Below, one piece after another: positions 25,550 to 33,381 of a DNA stretch of 64,000 nucleotides (position 1 is the stretch's first letter; every line of letters starts with the position of its first letter). Origin of the DNA: Pseudoxanthomonas sp. CF385 (GTDB lineage Bacteria; Pseudomonadota; Gammaproteobacteria; Xanthomonadales; Xanthomonadaceae); assembly GCF_900104255.1 (NCBI RefSeq), contig NZ_FNKZ01000001.1, positions 1,084,001 through 1,148,000 of the forward strand. Direction: 5' to 3'. The position numbers and the translations under genes were made by a program. Below the pieces are notes generated by a model, which was not told where the DNA came from, did not search any database, and worked only from the letters and a program-made list of their open reading frames with translations.

Positions 25550-27355
25550 ATGAACGCAGCGGTCGATGTTTTCAAACGCAACGAATTTCCGGGCAGTTCG
25601 CTGGATGCGTTGAACGCCTGGGTTGCCGAGGTCGCCGCGCTCACCCAACCCGACCGCATCCACTGGTGCGACGGCAGCGATGCCGAGAACACGCTGCTGA
25701 CCAAGCAGATGCTGGCCGACGGCACCCTGCTGCCACTGAACCCGGAAACCCACCCGCACAGCTGGCTGCACCGCTCCAGCCCGAGCGATGTGGCGCGCGT
25801 GGAGCACCTGACCTTCGTCTGCACCGCGCAGCCCGAAGACGCCGGCCCCAACAACCACTGGATGGCCCCCGCCGAGGCGCACGCGAAGATGGACGCGCTG
25901 TTCGCCGGCTGCATGCGCGGGCGCACGCTCTACGTGATCCCCTACTGCATGGGTCCGATCGATTCGCCGCTCTCGCGCTGCGGCGTGGAGATCACCGATT
26001 CGCCGTACGTGGTGGCGAACATGCGCATCATGACCCGCATGGGCGCGGCGGCGCTGGCGCGCATCGAACGCGAAGGGACGTTCGTGAGGGGCCTGCATTC
26101 CACCGGCGAGCTGGACCCAGACCGCCGCTTCATCATGCATTTCCCCGACGAGCTGACCATCAAGAGCTTCGGCTCCGGCTACGGCGGCAACGCGCTGCTG
26201 GGCAAGAAGTGCCACGCCCTGCGCATCGCCTCGCACCAGGCGCGCAGCGAAGGCTGGCTGGCCGAGCACATGCTGATCGTCGGTATCGAGAACCCGCAGG
26301 GCGAAACGCATTACATCGCCGCCGCGTTCCCGTCGGCGTGCGGCAAGACCAACCTGGCCATGCTGATCCCGCCGGAAGGCTACCGCCAGGCCGGCTGGAA
26401 GGTGTGGACGGTCGGCGACGACATCTGCTGGATGCGCCCGGGCGCCGACGGTCGCCTGTACGCGATCAATCCGGAAGCCGGTTTCTTCGGCGTCGCGCCA
26501 GGCACCTCGGACAGCTCCAATCCGAATGCGCTGGCCACCATCAGCCACCACACCATCTTCACCAACGTTGCCGTCACCGACGAGCAGGAACCGTGGTGGG
26601 AAGGGCTGGACACGCGCACGCCTGCGCTGGACTGGCAGGGTCGCAAGTTCGACCCGGCCAACGGCCCGGCCGCGCATCCCAACTCGCGCTTCACCGTGTC
26701 CGCGCGCCAGTGCCCGAGCTATTCGGCCAAGGCTGAAGACCCGCAGGGCGTGCCGATCAGCGCCATCGTCTTCGGCGGCCGTCGCGCCTCGCTGGTGCCG
26801 CTGGTGTTCGAAGCGCGCGACTGGACCCATGGCGTGCTGGTCGGCGCGGCGATGGGGTCCGAAACGACGGCCGCCGCGACCGGCGCGGTCGGCGTGATGC
26901 GCCGCGACCCGATGGCGATGAAACCGTTCTGCGGCTACAACTTCGCCGACTACTTCGCCCACTGGCTGTCGTTCGGCGATGCCGATGCGAAGCTGCCGAA
27001 GACGGCTCTTCCCAAGATTTTTCACGTGAACTGGTTCCGCAAGGGCGGCGACGGCAAATTCCTGTGGCCCGGCTTCGGCGAGAACCTGCGCGTGCTGGAG
27101 TGGATGATCCAGCGCGTCGAAGGCACGGCCGACGCGGTCGAGACCCCGATCGGCCATCTGCCGCGCGCGGAGGACCTGAACCTGGACGGCGTGGCGCTGA
27201 GCGACGAAGCCCATGAGGTGCTGTTCGGCTTCGAGCGTGCCGGCTGGCAGGCCGAATTCGCCAGCATCGGCGCATACCTGGAGGAGTTCGGTGCCCGCAC
27301 CCCGCAGGCACTGAAGGACGAACAGCAGCGCATCGCCGCCCGCTTGGCGCCCTGA
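25550..27355 (+). CDS. pckG: Phosphoenolpyruvate carboxykinase (GTP)
   Basis: The product has 601 residues, normal for the GTP-dependent enzyme (EC 4.1.1.32), which converts oxaloacetate and GTP to phosphoenolpyruvate in gluconeogenesis. The kinase loop is FPSACGKTNLAML, with the reactive Cys264 and Lys266; GRRASLVPLVFEARDW and FCGYNFADYFAHWL are further family blocks. The ATP-type PckA motif is absent. The ATG follows GAGGGTGG. Upstream lies the unusual 21-bp repeat array; downstream a clean terminator. It is monocistronic. Confidence 0.96.
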   Translation: MNAAVDVFKRNEFPGSSLDALNAWVAEVAALTQPDRIHWCDGSDAENTLLTKQMLADGTLLPLNPETHPHSWLHRSSPSDVARVEHLTFVCTAQPEDAGPNNHWMAPAEAHAKMDALFAGCMRGRTLYVIPYCMGPIDSPLSRCGVEITDSPYVVANMRIMTRMGAAALARIEREGTFVRGLHSTGELDPDRRFIMHFPDELTIKSFGSGYGGNALLGKKCHALRIASHQARSEGWLAEHMLIVGIENPQGETHYIAAAFPSACGKTNLAMLIPPEGYRQAGWKVWTVGDDICWMRPGADGRLYAINPEAGFFGVAPGTSDSSNPNALATISHHTIFTNVAVTDEQEPWWEGLDTRTPALDWQGRKFDPANGPAAHPNSRFTVSARQCPSYSAKAEDPQGVPISAIVFGGRRASLVPLVFEARDWTHGVLVGAAMGSETTAAATGAVGVMRRDPMAMKPFCGYNFADYFAHWLSFGDADAKLPKTALPKIFHVNWFRKGGDGKFLWPGFGENLRVLEWMIQRVEGTADAVETPIGHLPRAEDLNLDGVALSDEAHEVLFGFERAGWQAEFASIGAYLEEFGARTPQALKDEQQRIAARLAP

Positions 27356-27386
27356 TTCCCCGCCTCGCGCATCCTGTTTCCTGCGC

Positions 27387-27423
27387 AGCCCCGCGCGCGT
27401 CCCGGACGCCGCGGGGCTTTTTT
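27387..27423 (+). terminator. Intrinsic terminator after pckG
   Basis: A perfect 9-bp stem (27387-27395 with 27410-27418), internally extendable, is followed by six T residues (27418-27423). Confidence 0.85.
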
Positions 27424-27449
27424 ATGCGCGCCCGCCCGGCGCGTGCGGT

Positions 27450-27463
27450 CTGGGATAATGGCC
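27450..27463 (+). promoter_or_regulatory. Extended -10 element before nadE
   Basis: CTGGGATAATGGCC is identical over 14 nt to the element before gcvT (3631-3644) and lies at the same distance (26 nt) from its start codon. GATAAT is at 27454-27459. Confidence 0.5.
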
Positions 27464-27488
27464 GCGTTCGTTCCCATCGAAGGCCGAC

Positions 27489-29126
27489 ATGACCCAGACC
27501 CTCCGCATCGCGATGGCGCAGTTCGATTTCCCGGTCGGCGCGGTGGCGCAGAACAGCGAAAGCATCCGCCGCATGATCGCCGAGGCGCGCGACGAGTACG
27601 GGGCCGACGTGGTGCTGTTCCCGGAACTGGCCGTCAGCGGCTACCCGCCGGAAGACCTGCTGCTGCGGCCGCGCTTTCTCGCCGATTGCGAAACCGCGCT
27701 GACCGAGATCGCGGCCGGCACGCACGGCATCGTCGCCGTGGTCGGTTGGCCGCAGAGCGCGGGCAGCGTGGTCTACAACGCCGCCAGCGTGCTGCGCGAC
27801 GGCGCCATCGAGACCACCTACCGCAAGCGCGAACTGCCCAACTACGCGGTGTTCGACGAACGCCGCTATTTCGACGTGGATCCGGACGGTGGCGCCTGCA
27901 CGTTCGAGGTGAAGGGCGTGCCGCTGGGCCTGGTGATCTGCGAGGACCTGTGGTTCCCCGAGCCGCTGGCCGACACCGCCGACGCGGGTGCGGTGCTGAC
28001 GCTGGTGCCGAACGCCTCGCCGTTCGACCGCGACAAGCACGCCCAGCGCGACGCGCTGATCGCCGAGCGCACGCGCGAGACCGGCATGGCCCTGGCCTAC
28101 CTCAACATGGTGGGCGGGCAGGATGCGGTGGTGTTCGACGGCGCCTCCGTGGTCGCCGATGGCGATGCCACCGTGCATCCGGCGGCCGCGGCGTTCACCG
28201 ACCAGTGGCTGGTGGTGGATTTCGACGTGGCCACGCGCAAGTTCAGTCCGGTGGTCTGGATGGACGACGGCGACGAGAGCCGCGATGCGCTGGCCTGGCG
28301 CGCCATCGTGCGCGGCATCCGCGACTACTGCGGCAAGAACGGATTTTCCAAGGTGTGGCTGGGCCTGTCCGGCGGCATCGATTCGGCGCTGGTGCTCGCG
28401 TTGGCGGTGGATGCGCTGGGCGCGGAGAACGTCACCGCGGTGCGGCTGCCGTCGCGCTACACCGCCGGCCTGTCCAACGACCTGGCCGCCGAGCAGTGCG
28501 CGGCGATGGGCGTGAAGCTCGAGGCGATCTCGATCGAAGCGCCGTTCAAGGGGTTCCTCGAAGCGCTGGGGCCGGTGTTCGGCGACAAGCCCGCCGACAC
28601 CACCGAGGAGAACCTGCAGTCGCGCAGCCGTGGCGTGATCCTGATGGCGCTGAGCAACAAGTTCGGCGGCCTGCTGCTGACCACCGGCAACAAGAGCGAA
28701 TACGCCGTCGGCTACGCCACCATCTACGGCGACATGTGCGGTGGCTACGCGCCGATCAAGGACCTGTACAAGACCGAGGTGTTCGCGCTGGCGCGCTGGC
28801 GCAACACCGTCGGCGGCGCGCCGGTGATCCCGCCGGCCGTCATCGACCGCCCGCCGTCGGCCGAGTTGCGCGAGAACCAGAAGGACCAGGACTCGCTGCC
28901 GCCGTACGACGTGCTGGACGCCATCCTGTTCCGCTACGTGGACCTGGAGCAGTCGCGCGACGAGATCGTCGCCGCCGGTTTCGACGCCGCCACCGTGGAC
29001 CGCATGCTGCGGCTGGTGCGCCTCAACGAATGGAAGCGCCACCAGGCCGCGCCGGGACCGAAGGTCTCGCGCCGTGCATTCGGCCGCGAGCGCCGCTATC
29101 CCATCACCAACCGCTACACGCTGTAG
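27489..29126 (+). CDS. nadE: Glutamine-dependent NAD+ synthase
   Basis: The product has 545 residues and is the two-domain form. The N-terminal nitrilase-type glutaminase carries the triad E46 (FPELAVSG), K113 (YRKRELP) and C151 (VICEDLW). The C-terminal synthetase has the PP-loop LSGGIDSAL (S294-S299) and TTGNKSEYAVGYATIYGDM. It makes NAD+ from deamido-NAD+, ATP and glutamine; having its own glutaminase it needs no free ammonia. It is a single-gene unit with an extended -10 promoter and a terminator shared with the convergent bamD. Confidence 0.96.
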   Translation: MTQTLRIAMAQFDFPVGAVAQNSESIRRMIAEARDEYGADVVLFPELAVSGYPPEDLLLRPRFLADCETALTEIAAGTHGIVAVVGWPQSAGSVVYNAASVLRDGAIETTYRKRELPNYAVFDERRYFDVDPDGGACTFEVKGVPLGLVICEDLWFPEPLADTADAGAVLTLVPNASPFDRDKHAQRDALIAERTRETGMALAYLNMVGGQDAVVFDGASVVADGDATVHPAAAAFTDQWLVVDFDVATRKFSPVVWMDDGDESRDALAWRAIVRGIRDYCGKNGFSKVWLGLSGGIDSALVLALAVDALGAENVTAVRLPSRYTAGLSNDLAAEQCAAMGVKLEAISIEAPFKGFLEALGPVFGDKPADTTEENLQSRSRGVILMALSNKFGGLLLTTGNKSEYAVGYATIYGDMCGGYAPIKDLYKTEVFALARWRNTVGGAPVIPPAVIDRPPSAELRENQKDQDSLPPYDVLDAILFRYVDLEQSRDEIVAAGFDAATVDRMLRLVRLNEWKRHQAAPGPKVSRRAFGRERRYPITNRYTL

Positions 29127-29151
29127 CGCGCGCCCGGTCGCGCGGACAAAG

Positions 29152-29175
29152 AAAAAGGGCCTTGCGGCCCTTTTT
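29152..29175. terminator. Bidirectional terminator between nadE and bamD
   Basis: AAAAAGGGCC (29152-29161) pairs with GGCCCTTTTT (29166-29175) around a TTGC loop. A and T runs on both sides let it serve both convergent genes. Confidence 0.9.
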
Positions 29176-29195
29176 CGTGCCTGACCGCGGCGCGG

Positions 29196-30083
29196 TCAGT
29201 CCTTGTTGCGCTTGTCCACGGTGTTGCTGGACTTCTCGCCGGCGAACGGGTTCAGGCGGCGGACCATCCACGGATAGTCGGGGAATTTGCCGGCCAGCCA
29301 CGGGTGCTGCGGGTCGTTGAGTTCCAGCACGCGCTTGGCGTCGGCGGCCAGCGTCTCGTTGCCCAGCTGCGTGTAGGCCTCGGCCAGCACGGCGACGGCA
29401 TCGTTCTGGTAGGCGCTCTGCGGGTAGGTTTCCAGCAGGTACTTGGCACGGCTGGCGGCGGACACCCACGCGTCGCGGCGCAGGTAGTAGATCGCCGTGT
29501 CCAGCTCGTGCAGGGCGAACTGGTTGCGCAGCTCCACCATGCGGTTGCGCGCATCGGCGGCATAGCGGCTGTTCGGATAACGCTCGGCGACGGTGTTGAA
29601 GTCGCTGTAGCCCTGCATCGGCGTGGCCAGGTCGCGGCGGCTGGCGTCCAGGCGCCAGACCTTCTGCAGGAACACGGTGTCGCGGTTGGAGTTGGCCAGC
29701 CCGCGCAGGTAGTACATGTACGGGATGTTGCGGTGGGTCGGATAGGTACGGATGAAGCGGTCAACCGTGGTCACCGCGTCGTCGAGCTTGCCGGACTTGT
29801 ACTCGGCGTAGGCGGTTTCCATCAGCGCCTGCTCGGTGTACGGGCCATACGGGTACTGGGCGATCAACTGGCGGAAGCGGATCACGCCGCGCTCCCAGTT
29901 GTTCACCTGCATGGACTGGTGGGCCTCCTGGTACATGACCTCGACCGGCTGGTTCTCGGGCGCTTCCTTCTTCTTGAAGATCTTGCCGCAACCGGTCCCG
30001 GTGAAGGCAATCACCAGCGCCAGCAGGGCGAGGCGGGCGGACGCGGAGAGGCGGGCGGAGCGGGGAAGGGCACGCTGGGTCAT
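29196..30083 (-). CDS. bamD: Outer membrane assembly lipoprotein BamD
   Basis: The product has 295 residues. It is the essential lipoprotein of the BAM complex that folds outer membrane beta-barrels. After the signal sequence the Cys in TGTGCGKIF is the probable lipidation site; its -3 residue is Gly, an untypical lipobox. TPR repeats fill the rest, with ERGVIRFRQLIAQYPYGPYTEQA and ERYPNSRYAADA as BamD signatures. The C-terminus (DKRNKD) is longer and more charged than in E. coli. The start at 30083 is chosen because any upstream extension runs antisense through rluD. Divergent from rluD, the usual arrangement. Confidence 0.93.
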   Translation of the reverse strand: MTQRALPRSARLSASARLALLALVIAFTGTGCGKIFKKKEAPENQPVEVMYQEAHQSMQVNNWERGVIRFRQLIAQYPYGPYTEQALMETAYAEYKSGKLDDAVTTVDRFIRTYPTHRNIPYMYYLRGLANSNRDTVFLQKVWRLDASRRDLATPMQGYSDFNTVAERYPNSRYAADARNRMVELRNQFALHELDTAIYYLRRDAWVSAASRAKYLLETYPQSAYQNDAVAVLAEAYTQLGNETLAADAKRVLELNDPQHPWLAGKFPDYPWMVRRLNPFAGEKSSNTVDKRNKD

Positions 30084-30200
30084 GGGCTGGCGGCAGGCCG
30101 CGGCAGGGAAACAGGCCGTCGATGATAGCCTAGGCGCCGCCCTCGCCATGAACATTCGGCCAATAGGACCGAGGCCGAGGCCTCCCTGGACGCTTTCCGC

Positions 30201-31175
30201 ATGACCGATACCGACTCTCCCGATACCCCCCGCACGGCCATCGTGCCCGCCAGCGCGGCCGGCCGGCGCTTCGACGCCGTGCTCGCCGAGCTGTTTCCCG
30301 AGTTCTCCCGCTCGCGCCTGTCCGAATGGATCAAGTCCGGGGACGCACGCCTGAATGGCGAGCAGGTCCGGCCCCGCGACCCCGTGCGCGGCGGCGAGAC
30401 CGCCAGCCTGGACGTGGTGCTGGATACCCAGACCCATGCCGAGCCGGAAGACATCCCGCTGGACATCCTCTACGAGGACGAGCACGTCTTCGTGCTGGAC
30501 AAGCCGGCCGGGCTGGTCGTGCACCCGGGTGCCGGCAATCCGACCGGTACCCTGGTCAACGCGCTGCTCTTCCGTGATCCGTCGCTTTCGGCGCTGCCGC
30601 GCGCCGGCATCGTGCACCGGCTGGACAAGGACACCTCCGGCGTCCTGGTGGTGGCCCGCACCCTGCCTGCGCACACCTCGCTGGTCGCCCAGCTGGCCTC
30701 GCGCGATGTGCACCGCCAGTACCTGGCCGTGGTCGTCGGGGCGATGGTCTCCGGCGGCACCGCCGACGCGCCCATCGACCGCCACCCACGCGACCGGCTG
30801 AAGATGGCCGTGCGCGACGACGGCCGCGACGCGGTGACCCACTACCGCCTGCGCGAGCGCTTCCGTGCGCACACCGCGCTGGAGTGCCGCCTGGAGACGG
30901 GCCGCACGCACCAGATCCGCGTGCACATGGCGCATATCAAGTACCCGATCGTCGGCGACCCGCTGTACGGCGGTCCGCTGCGCCTGCCCAAGGGCGCCAG
31001 CGATGACCTCGTCGCGGTGCTGCGCAGCTTCCGCCGGCAGGCCCTGCATGCGGAAACGCTGGAATTCGCCCACCCCGTCAGCGGCGAGCCCGTGCGGGTC
31101 ACCGCGCCGGTGCCGGCCGACATGGTGGCGCTGCTGGCCGCGTTGCGCGCGGACACCCAGGCGCAGCGCAAGTGA
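30201..31175 (+). CDS. rluD: 23S rRNA pseudouridine synthase RluD
   Basis: The product has 324 residues. An N-terminal S4-type RNA-binding domain (about 15-80) is followed by the RluA-family catalytic domain with [12 protein letters not shown], where D142 is the catalytic Asp. It modifies helix 69 of 23S rRNA (U1911, U1915 and U1917 in E. coli numbering). It is divergent from bamD and overlaps pgeF by 4 nt (GTGA), which implies translational coupling. Confidence 0.94.
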   Translation: MTDTDSPDTPRTAIVPASAAGRRFDAVLAELFPEFSRSRLSEWIKSGDARLNGEQVRPRDPVRGGETASLDVVLDTQTHAEPEDIPLDILYEDEHVFVLDKPAGLVVHPGAGNPTGTLVNALLFRDPSLSALPRAGIVHRLDKDTSGVLVVARTLPAHTSLVAQLASRDVHRQYLAVVVGAMVSGGTADAPIDRHPRDRLKMAVRDDGRDAVTHYRLRERFRAHTALECRLETGRTHQIRVHMAHIKYPIVGDPLYGGPLRLPKGASDDLVAVLRSFRRQALHAETLEFAHPVSGEPVRVTAPVPADMVALLAALRADTQAQRK

Positions 31176-31942
31176 ACCGTGCGCCCGTCGTGCCGGCCAG
31201 CTGGCCCGCACCGGCGGGCGTGCACGCCTTCACCACGCTGCGCCATGGCGCCGGCGTGTCGGAGGCGCCGTTCGACGCCTTCAACCTCGGCAACAAGTAC
31301 GCGGCCGACGGCGATGATCCGGCCGTGGTGGCGCGCAACCGCGCGCAGCTGGCCGAGCTTGCCGGCTTGCCGTCAGTACCGCACTGGCTGAAGCAGGTGC
31401 ACGGCATCGAGGTCGTGCGCGTGGACGCTCCAGCGGACCCCGCCGCGGCCGAGCCCGTGGCCGATGCGCTGGTGACGTCGACGCCCGGCGTGGTGCTGGC
31501 CATCCTCACCGCGGATTGCCTGCCGGTGGTGTTCGCGGCGGAGGACGGTCGCGAGATCGCCGCCGCGCATGCCGGCTGGCCAGGCCTGTCCAAGGGCATG
31601 CTGGAGGCGACGCTGGCGGCGATGCGCACGCCGGCGGAGGCGCTGGTCGCCTGGATCGGTCCGGCGGCAGGGCCGCAGCGCTATGAGGTCGGCGAGAACG
31701 TCTTCGACGCCTTCGTTTCCCAGGATGCGGGCGCGGCCGCGGCGTTCGCGCCGACGCGTCCGGGCCATTGGTTGGCCGATCTGCCCGCGCTCGCGCGCCG
31801 CCGCCTCGTCGCGCGCGGCATGCGCGCCGATGCCATCCACGGCGGCGATCTCTGCACGATCAGCGAACCCGACCGCTTCTTCTCCCACCGTTGCGACGGC
31901 CGCAGCGGCCGCATCGCCACCCTGGCGTGGATGCAGCCGTAA
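31172..31942 (+). CDS. pgeF: Purine nucleoside phosphorylase / multicopper-oxidase-like PgeF (YfiH)
   Basis: The product has 256 residues and starts with GTG inside the rluD stop. The family metal site is visible as the Cys in [10 protein letters not shown], the His in AAHAGWPGL and the Cys/His pair in [16 protein letters not shown]. YfiH proteins were called laccase-like, and later shown to have purine nucleoside phosphorylase/adenosine deaminase activity and to edit peptidoglycan precursors in E. coli. The coupling with rluD is conserved in Proteobacteria. The next gene overlaps its 3' end by 16 nt. Confidence 0.92.
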   Translation: MNRAPVVPASWPAPAGVHAFTTLRHGAGVSEAPFDAFNLGNKYAADGDDPAVVARNRAQLAELAGLPSVPHWLKQVHGIEVVRVDAPADPAAAEPVADALVTSTPGVVLAILTADCLPVVFAAEDGREIAAAHAGWPGLSKGMLEATLAAMRTPAEALVAWIGPAAGPQRYEVGENVFDAFVSQDAGAAAAFAPTRPGHWLADLPALARRRLVARGMRADAIHGGDLCTISEPDRFFSHRCDGRSGRIATLAWMQP

Positions 31943-32466
31943 GCCCGCTGTTCGCCGTGCTGCTGGGCCCGGCCTTCGATGCGCTGCCGGCGCCGGTGCG
32001 CGCGCTGCATGTCGCGCAGGGCCTACGCCGTTACACCGGAACAGTCGACGTCGACCGCGGGCCGGGGCTGCTGTCGCGGCTGGTCGCCTTCGCCACGCAT
32101 CTGCCGCCGGCCGGGTCGGGTCCGCTGTGCGTGGAAATCGAGGCCACGCCGCAGCAGGAACGCTGGACCCGCTTCATCGGTGGCCGCGCCATGCCCTCGC
32201 GGCTGTGGCGCGACGGCGAAGTGCTGTGCGAGCGACTGGGTCTGGCGACCTTCGGCTTCCGATTGGAGGTCGAGGACGGTGCGCTCGCATGGCGCGTCGC
32301 CCGTGTCCGCGTGTTCGGCATGCCGTTGCCAGCGCGCTGGTTCACCGGCGTGGGCGCGCGCGAATCCGCCGAGGACGGGCGTTATCGGTTCGACGTCTGG
32401 GCGTCATTGCCTGTCGCGGGGCGGCTGGTGCATTACCGGGGGTGGCTCGATGTACGCGACGAGTGA
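31927..32466 (+). CDS. DUF4166 protein
   Basis: The product has 179 residues if the GTG at 31927 is the start, giving [36 protein letters not shown] (about 80-94) is a typical DUF4166 block. The family is often fused to saccharopine dehydrogenase-like or membrane domains; function is unknown. It overlaps pgeF by 16 nt and so belongs to the rluD-pgeF transcript. There is no strong ribosome site, as expected for coupled translation. A pair of inverted palindromes follows the stop codon directly. Confidence 0.72.
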   Translation: MDAAVSPLFAVLLGPAFDALPAPVRALHVAQGLRRYTGTVDVDRGPGLLSRLVAFATHLPPAGSGPLCVEIEATPQQERWTRFIGGRAMPSRLWRDGEVLCERLGLATFGFRLEVEDGALAWRVARVRVFGMPLPARWFTGVGARESAEDGRYRFDVWASLPVAGRLVHYRGWLDVRDE

Positions 32467-32474
32467 ATGGCCGT

Positions 32475-32660
32475 CCTTCTCCCCGCATGCGGGGAGAAGG
32501 TGCCCCGGAGGGCGGATGAGGGGCGCTTCTCGTTGCCGGCACGGGGAGCGCGCGTCAATGCATCGCGCATTGCACCTGTGCGGTGGCGCGATGGGTGGCA
32601 GGCTCCGTTCGCCCCTCACCCGCCGTTGGCACGCTCTCCCCGCATGCGGGGAGAGGGCAG
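32475..32660. repeat. Inverted pair of palindromic repeats
   Basis: A perfect 26-bp palindrome (32475-32500, centre CCCCGCATGCGGGG) and a perfect 22-bp palindrome with the same centre (32634-32655) lie in inverted orientation. The left one is followed by GGATGAGGGGCG and the right one is preceded by its near-complement CGCCCCTCACCCG. Between them CATCGCGC and GCGCGATG form a further hairpin. This is a REP-like element pair. It separates the DUF4166 and DCC genes. Confidence 0.85.
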
Positions 32661-32685
32661 TCATCCTGTTTGACGGAGACGTTGC

Positions 32686-33102
32686 GTGACGAAAGGGGAT
32701 CCATCCAGCGCGCAAGCGCCGGTCATCGTCTTCGATGGCGTCTGCGTGCTGTGCAATGGCTGGGTGAAGTTCCTGCTCAAGCACGATCGTGAAGGACGCT
32801 ATCGCTTTGCGGCGATGCAGTCGGCAGCCGGGCGGGCGTTGCTCGCCGGGCATGGTCTGGATCAGGACGATCCGGCGTCGTTCCTGCTGGTCGAGGGCGA
32901 GCGCGCGTGGACGGACAGCGATGCGATCCGCCGCGTGTTGACGGGGCTGGGCGGCGCGTGGCGGCTGGCGGCGGTGATGGCGGTGGTGCCGCGCGGTGTG
33001 CGCGATCCGCTCTACCGGTGGGTGGCACGAAATCGCTATCAATGGTTCGGGACGACGGCGTGCCATCTGCCGACAGACGAAGAGCGGGCGCGCTTCCTGT
33101 AG
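32686..33102 (+). CDS. DCC-family thiol-disulfide oxidoreductase-like protein (DUF393)
   Basis: The product has 138 residues. VIVFDGVCVLCNGWVKFLL contains the defining DxxCxxC motif near the N-terminus. RYRFAAMQS and the TDSDAIRRVL segments are also typical of the family. The motif suggests a thiol redox or disulfide role, not demonstrated. Translation appears to start at GTG 32686, soon after the repeat pair. It is monocistronic and convergent with the TonB receptor gene. Confidence 0.85.
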   Translation: MTKGDPSSAQAPVIVFDGVCVLCNGWVKFLLKHDREGRYRFAAMQSAAGRALLAGHGLDQDDPASFLLVEGERAWTDSDAIRRVLTGLGGAWRLAAVMAVVPRGVRDPLYRWVARNRYQWFGTTACHLPTDEERARFL

Positions 33103-33381
33103 GTGTCCACGTTGTTCAACGTCCACGCGCATGGCGATGTCTTCGCTCAGCGTTAAGTCGCAAAGCGGTTTCCGCATGGTTTGCCATCCGGGCGCGTGGC
33201 GACGCGTTCTTCTTCCTGCACGCCGCTTGTTCCTTGCTGCGCGGTCTGACCGTCCGGGCGCCGGCGCGCAGCTGGCCAGCCAGCCGCTCCGCGCGACGGT
33301 TGCCCGCCCGTTCCCGTGCCGCGGCGCCCGTCCGATCAGTAGGTGGCCGCCCCCGCAGGGAGGCGGCGATGCACGTGGGTG

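Noticed and set aside
29196..31211. BamD frame extended to 671 residues
   Set aside because: The extra N-terminal part is antisense to rluD; the signal peptide starts at 30083.
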